A DNA stretch of 25,798 nucleotides, taken from NCBI GenBank assembly GCA_009801015.1, contig VHZZ01001934.1, positions 13,045 to 38,842 on the forward strand, given 5' to 3'. Numbering within the stretch: the stretch's first letter is position 1; each line of letters begins with the position of its first letter. The position numbers were made by a program, and so were the translations under genes. Shown piece after piece: positions 23,419 to 25,798 of the stretch. Origin of the DNA: Silene noctiflora. Lineage: Eukaryota; Streptophyta; Magnoliopsida; Caryophyllales; Caryophyllaceae. Under the pieces are notes generated by a model. That model saw only the letters and a list, made by a program, of their open reading frames with translations, did not search any database and was not told the origin of the DNA.

Positions 23419-25798
23419 TGTAACACCCCCATTTATCAAAGAGCCTGTACTAGGACTTCCCGGATAATTGAGAGTGTTACCATCCCGGAATAACCGAGGT
23501 AGTAGATAATCAAAGTGAATGAAACACAGTACTTAATTAAATTGTAAAGTTTGTTACATCAATTCTCCAAGTACTAAAACAGCGGAAATTAAAATACAAC
23601 TGAAGACTCCTAAACAAATTATCTATTTCTAAGTCGGTCAATCCAAGTCCTCATGCCTTCCCATGCTCTTAACTGTCTCATCGGTTACCTGTCAATTCTG
23701 CTCCCCATTATGGATCATCATAGGTAATAAACAAATACACGGTCAACCTCACGGTTGAGTAGGATAAACAATCAACCAATTAACAAATATGCAAAATGTA
23801 TGAGTATGTCGTTGCCATGGCCTTCTACTGAGCTCATCAACCCGAAACACCCACCCGCCAATCCCTGGCCCGGTATACCTCGATCATAATCGAGAAACCA
23901 GCTTAAGAGCTGAGGTTATCCGAAGACAAATTTGCAGAACCAGCCCGGGCCTTTAAATCACAATCACAGATATCCAACCGATATCCAACTGATATCGAAC
24001 CTAACATGCATATGCCATGCTCATGAATGCACAATCAAACCATACTCAAATCATAAACCAACCGATAACAAGTGCATAAACCATGTTCAATAATTCACAA
24101 CGCAAAACATGCCATAGTCCATATAGTAATGCACTTACAAGACATAGCATCCAAATGGAAAAATTATAATGAATAGTAGATTAATTATCCTACCTCGAAA
24201 TAAGCAAGTCTTGGCTGAAATTATCGTATTAGAAATACTCCACTTCAAACTCGTCACCTAGAAACAATAATATTACTCATACTATATTATTCGTATTATA
24301 ATTAAATCATTATTTATCGTAATTATTATATATATACTTAATGCCTGTAAAATGCCATTATAAAGAAAACATCCCGTCATTAAAAGATATCACTAAAATT
24401 CATTATTAACAATTATCCCACGATTATGAAAATTACTAATTAAGTAATTCATTATATACGATGTAGGGAATTATAACTACATGAATTATATTATTGTTAT
24501 AAATTACGAGTCACGAATTACGAGATATAACTATGAATTAATGAATTAAACGAATACGACTAATTAACGAATTAACCAAAAACAATGAACTAAATGAATA
24601 CAACGACCCAACAACCACGCCCTTAGACAACCCAAACAACCACCAACTCCGCCTCTAACAGCCACCAACCCCACCGTGGCTGCCTCCCCTACACCACAGT
24701 GGACCCTTCCTGACACCATCAGACCCACTGACTCCAGCCCATGAGTCTAACCACAACGATTAAAATCCCTATTACCGACACCTCCCTTCAACCTAACTCC
24801 TTTTTCGCCCCGACACCAACCACCACACTGACCCACACCACCTCTGGCCAATACCTTCGTCACCACTGACTCACGGTGGTTCTAGGGGTGGTCAGCTCCT
24901 CCTCTCGACCTCCTCTGAACTGACACGACAACCACCACAAAGACCGCCTGCTACACGCATACACACCTTCCCCCTACTCTCTATTTTCTGTTTTCCAGCC
25001 ACCATCACCACCAACCACTACCTACGGCCACCGTGACAAACTCCCCTAGGTTGGCCCATTCACCAGGTTCCAACCCACCAAGTCTTGGTCAAGTCAGGTC
25101 TCTAAATGGTTATGAAGAACGGGTCCAGCACCCCCTGTTTCGTATACCCCTGTCTCCACCACCGTGGTGGCGCGTTCTGCCACTACCGGCCGCCACCACT
25201 GTACCAAGGTGGTCGACACAACCCTAGCAACCACCACCCACCAACCCAGGTCAAACAAACGTCAACCCATGGGTCAAAAACCCAACTAAACGAATCACTC
25301 CTTCAACCCATGTCCCCATATTCACACCCAAACCACCACCACTACGGTGGTTGACACAGGTCAGGGGTTGGTCAGGGTGGTCGAGGGTGGTCCCAAGTTA
25401 GCCTAGGGTCTGGGTCAGGTCTATCGAGTCAGCCTAGGTCTAGGTGCGGTCGTGTCAAATGTAAGTGCGCGTGAAAACTAAAATGAAATTATAAAGCGAT
25501 AGTATAAATCGTACATTGAATAATTCCCGTCTCAAAGTCCTATCTTTCTCTCATCACAATTTTTCAGAAATATGAATGTATGAATGAATGGCAAAGACGA
25601 GTGGTAGGTGGGTTTAAGAGGTATTCAAAATTCTTTCAAATGGGTTCAATGTATTGTTGATTCTTATGCCTCGTAAATTGCTACATTCAAACCTCGTAAA
25701 TATTACGTTCAAGCCTTGTAAAATAATGCATTCAACCTCGAAAATGAACCCGGTCTACCTAGTGTTTATACGGTACATATCCCCATTCCCAACACCGT
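23419..25798 (-). mobile_element. Third gypsy-type LTR, running off the right edge
   Basis: It starts TGTAACACCCCC at 23419, again the 3' end of a minus-oriented LTR, and shares the early wording (CAAAGAGCCT, CTACTAGGACTTCC-like, TTACCATCCCGG) with the LTR at 22541. A TATATATA run at 24328-24337 could be its TATA box on the - strand. The far end is not reached in 2.38 kb, so it is a long LTR, or an LTR followed by other sequence. Boundaries right of 25450 are uncertain. Confidence 0.6.
24600..25440 (-). repeat. C/A-rich tract with CCACC...GGTGG hairpins in the LTR
   Basis: Base composition switches abruptly from AT-rich to CCA/CAC-rich. Short hairpins recur, with CCACCA and TGGTGG at 25156-25170, ACCAC and GTGGT at 24862-24880, CCACC and GGTGG at 25193-25212, and AACCACC and GGTGGTT at 25331-25352. 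If the LTR is minus-oriented, the tract is in U3 upstream of the TATA-like run. Open frames here are low-complexity by-products. Confidence 0.65.

Noticed and set aside
25033-25354. Proline-rich open frames on the + strand
   Set aside because: They result from the CCA/CCG-rich composition of the LTR tract; no start context, splice structure or family motif supports a gene.

Overview
This window is eudicot nuclear DNA. It has spliced plant genes with GT-AG introns, Stowaway-type MITEs, plant Ty3/gypsy LTRs, AT-rich intergenic DNA and long microsatellites. The style of the repeats (GACCCGAA tracts, LTRs carrying ACTCGNNCGAGT dyads) makes me lean to Caryophyllaceae, perhaps Silene or a relative, but that is only an impression from memory. 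There are three host genes or gene parts and roughly twenty repeat features.

Layout. 1-1709 is an LTR in + orientation that runs in from the left. 1710-2065 is a degenerate GACCCGAA tract. 2142-2411 is a Stowaway-like MITE in the upstream region of a complete three-exon gene for ribosomal protein uL23 (RPL23A, 2788-5824, +, 153 aa); intron 1 carries a TIR element with target-site duplications and intron 2 a tandem duplication. A complete three-exon wall-associated-kinase-like receptor gene (WAK-A, 9971-6577, -, 788 aa) lies tail-to-tail with it. About 2.1 kb beyond its start, a second WAK-like gene (WAK-B, from 12099, +) points the other way. Only its ectodomain exon (12099-13050) is in the window; no EGF-Ca, membrane or kinase exon follows in the remaining 12.7 kb.

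From 13051 rightward the window is mostly repeats: two MITEs; a long-TIR Mutator-like element (13783-16435) with near-perfect 9-bp duplications, itself split by a solo LTR (14138-15504) with a perfect 5-bp duplication; a possible Helitron (16834-17337); (TG)n and (CT)n microsatellites; a TTACAC-rich array with a 432-bp duplicated unit; an unpaired Mutator-like TIR (20641); then a minus-strand gypsy fossil with a 3' LTR and gag piece, joined to two further LTRs that appear nested in each other and run off the right edge.

How the genes relate. RPL23A is a housekeeping 60S subunit gene with a telo-box upstream. The two WAK-like genes are diverged paralogs with the same exon-1 splice phase and N-terminal layout, and form a head-to-head pair typical of tandemly expanding receptor-kinase clusters. 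I did not find a new enzymatic or defence system. The most unusual signals are an array of short dyads on a 19-bp pitch just upstream of the TATA box of the solo LTR, a parallel GC-rich hairpin architecture in two other LTRs of unrelated sequence, and two repeat families (GATTCTACGATC and GACCCGAA types) whose copies share recognisable ends.
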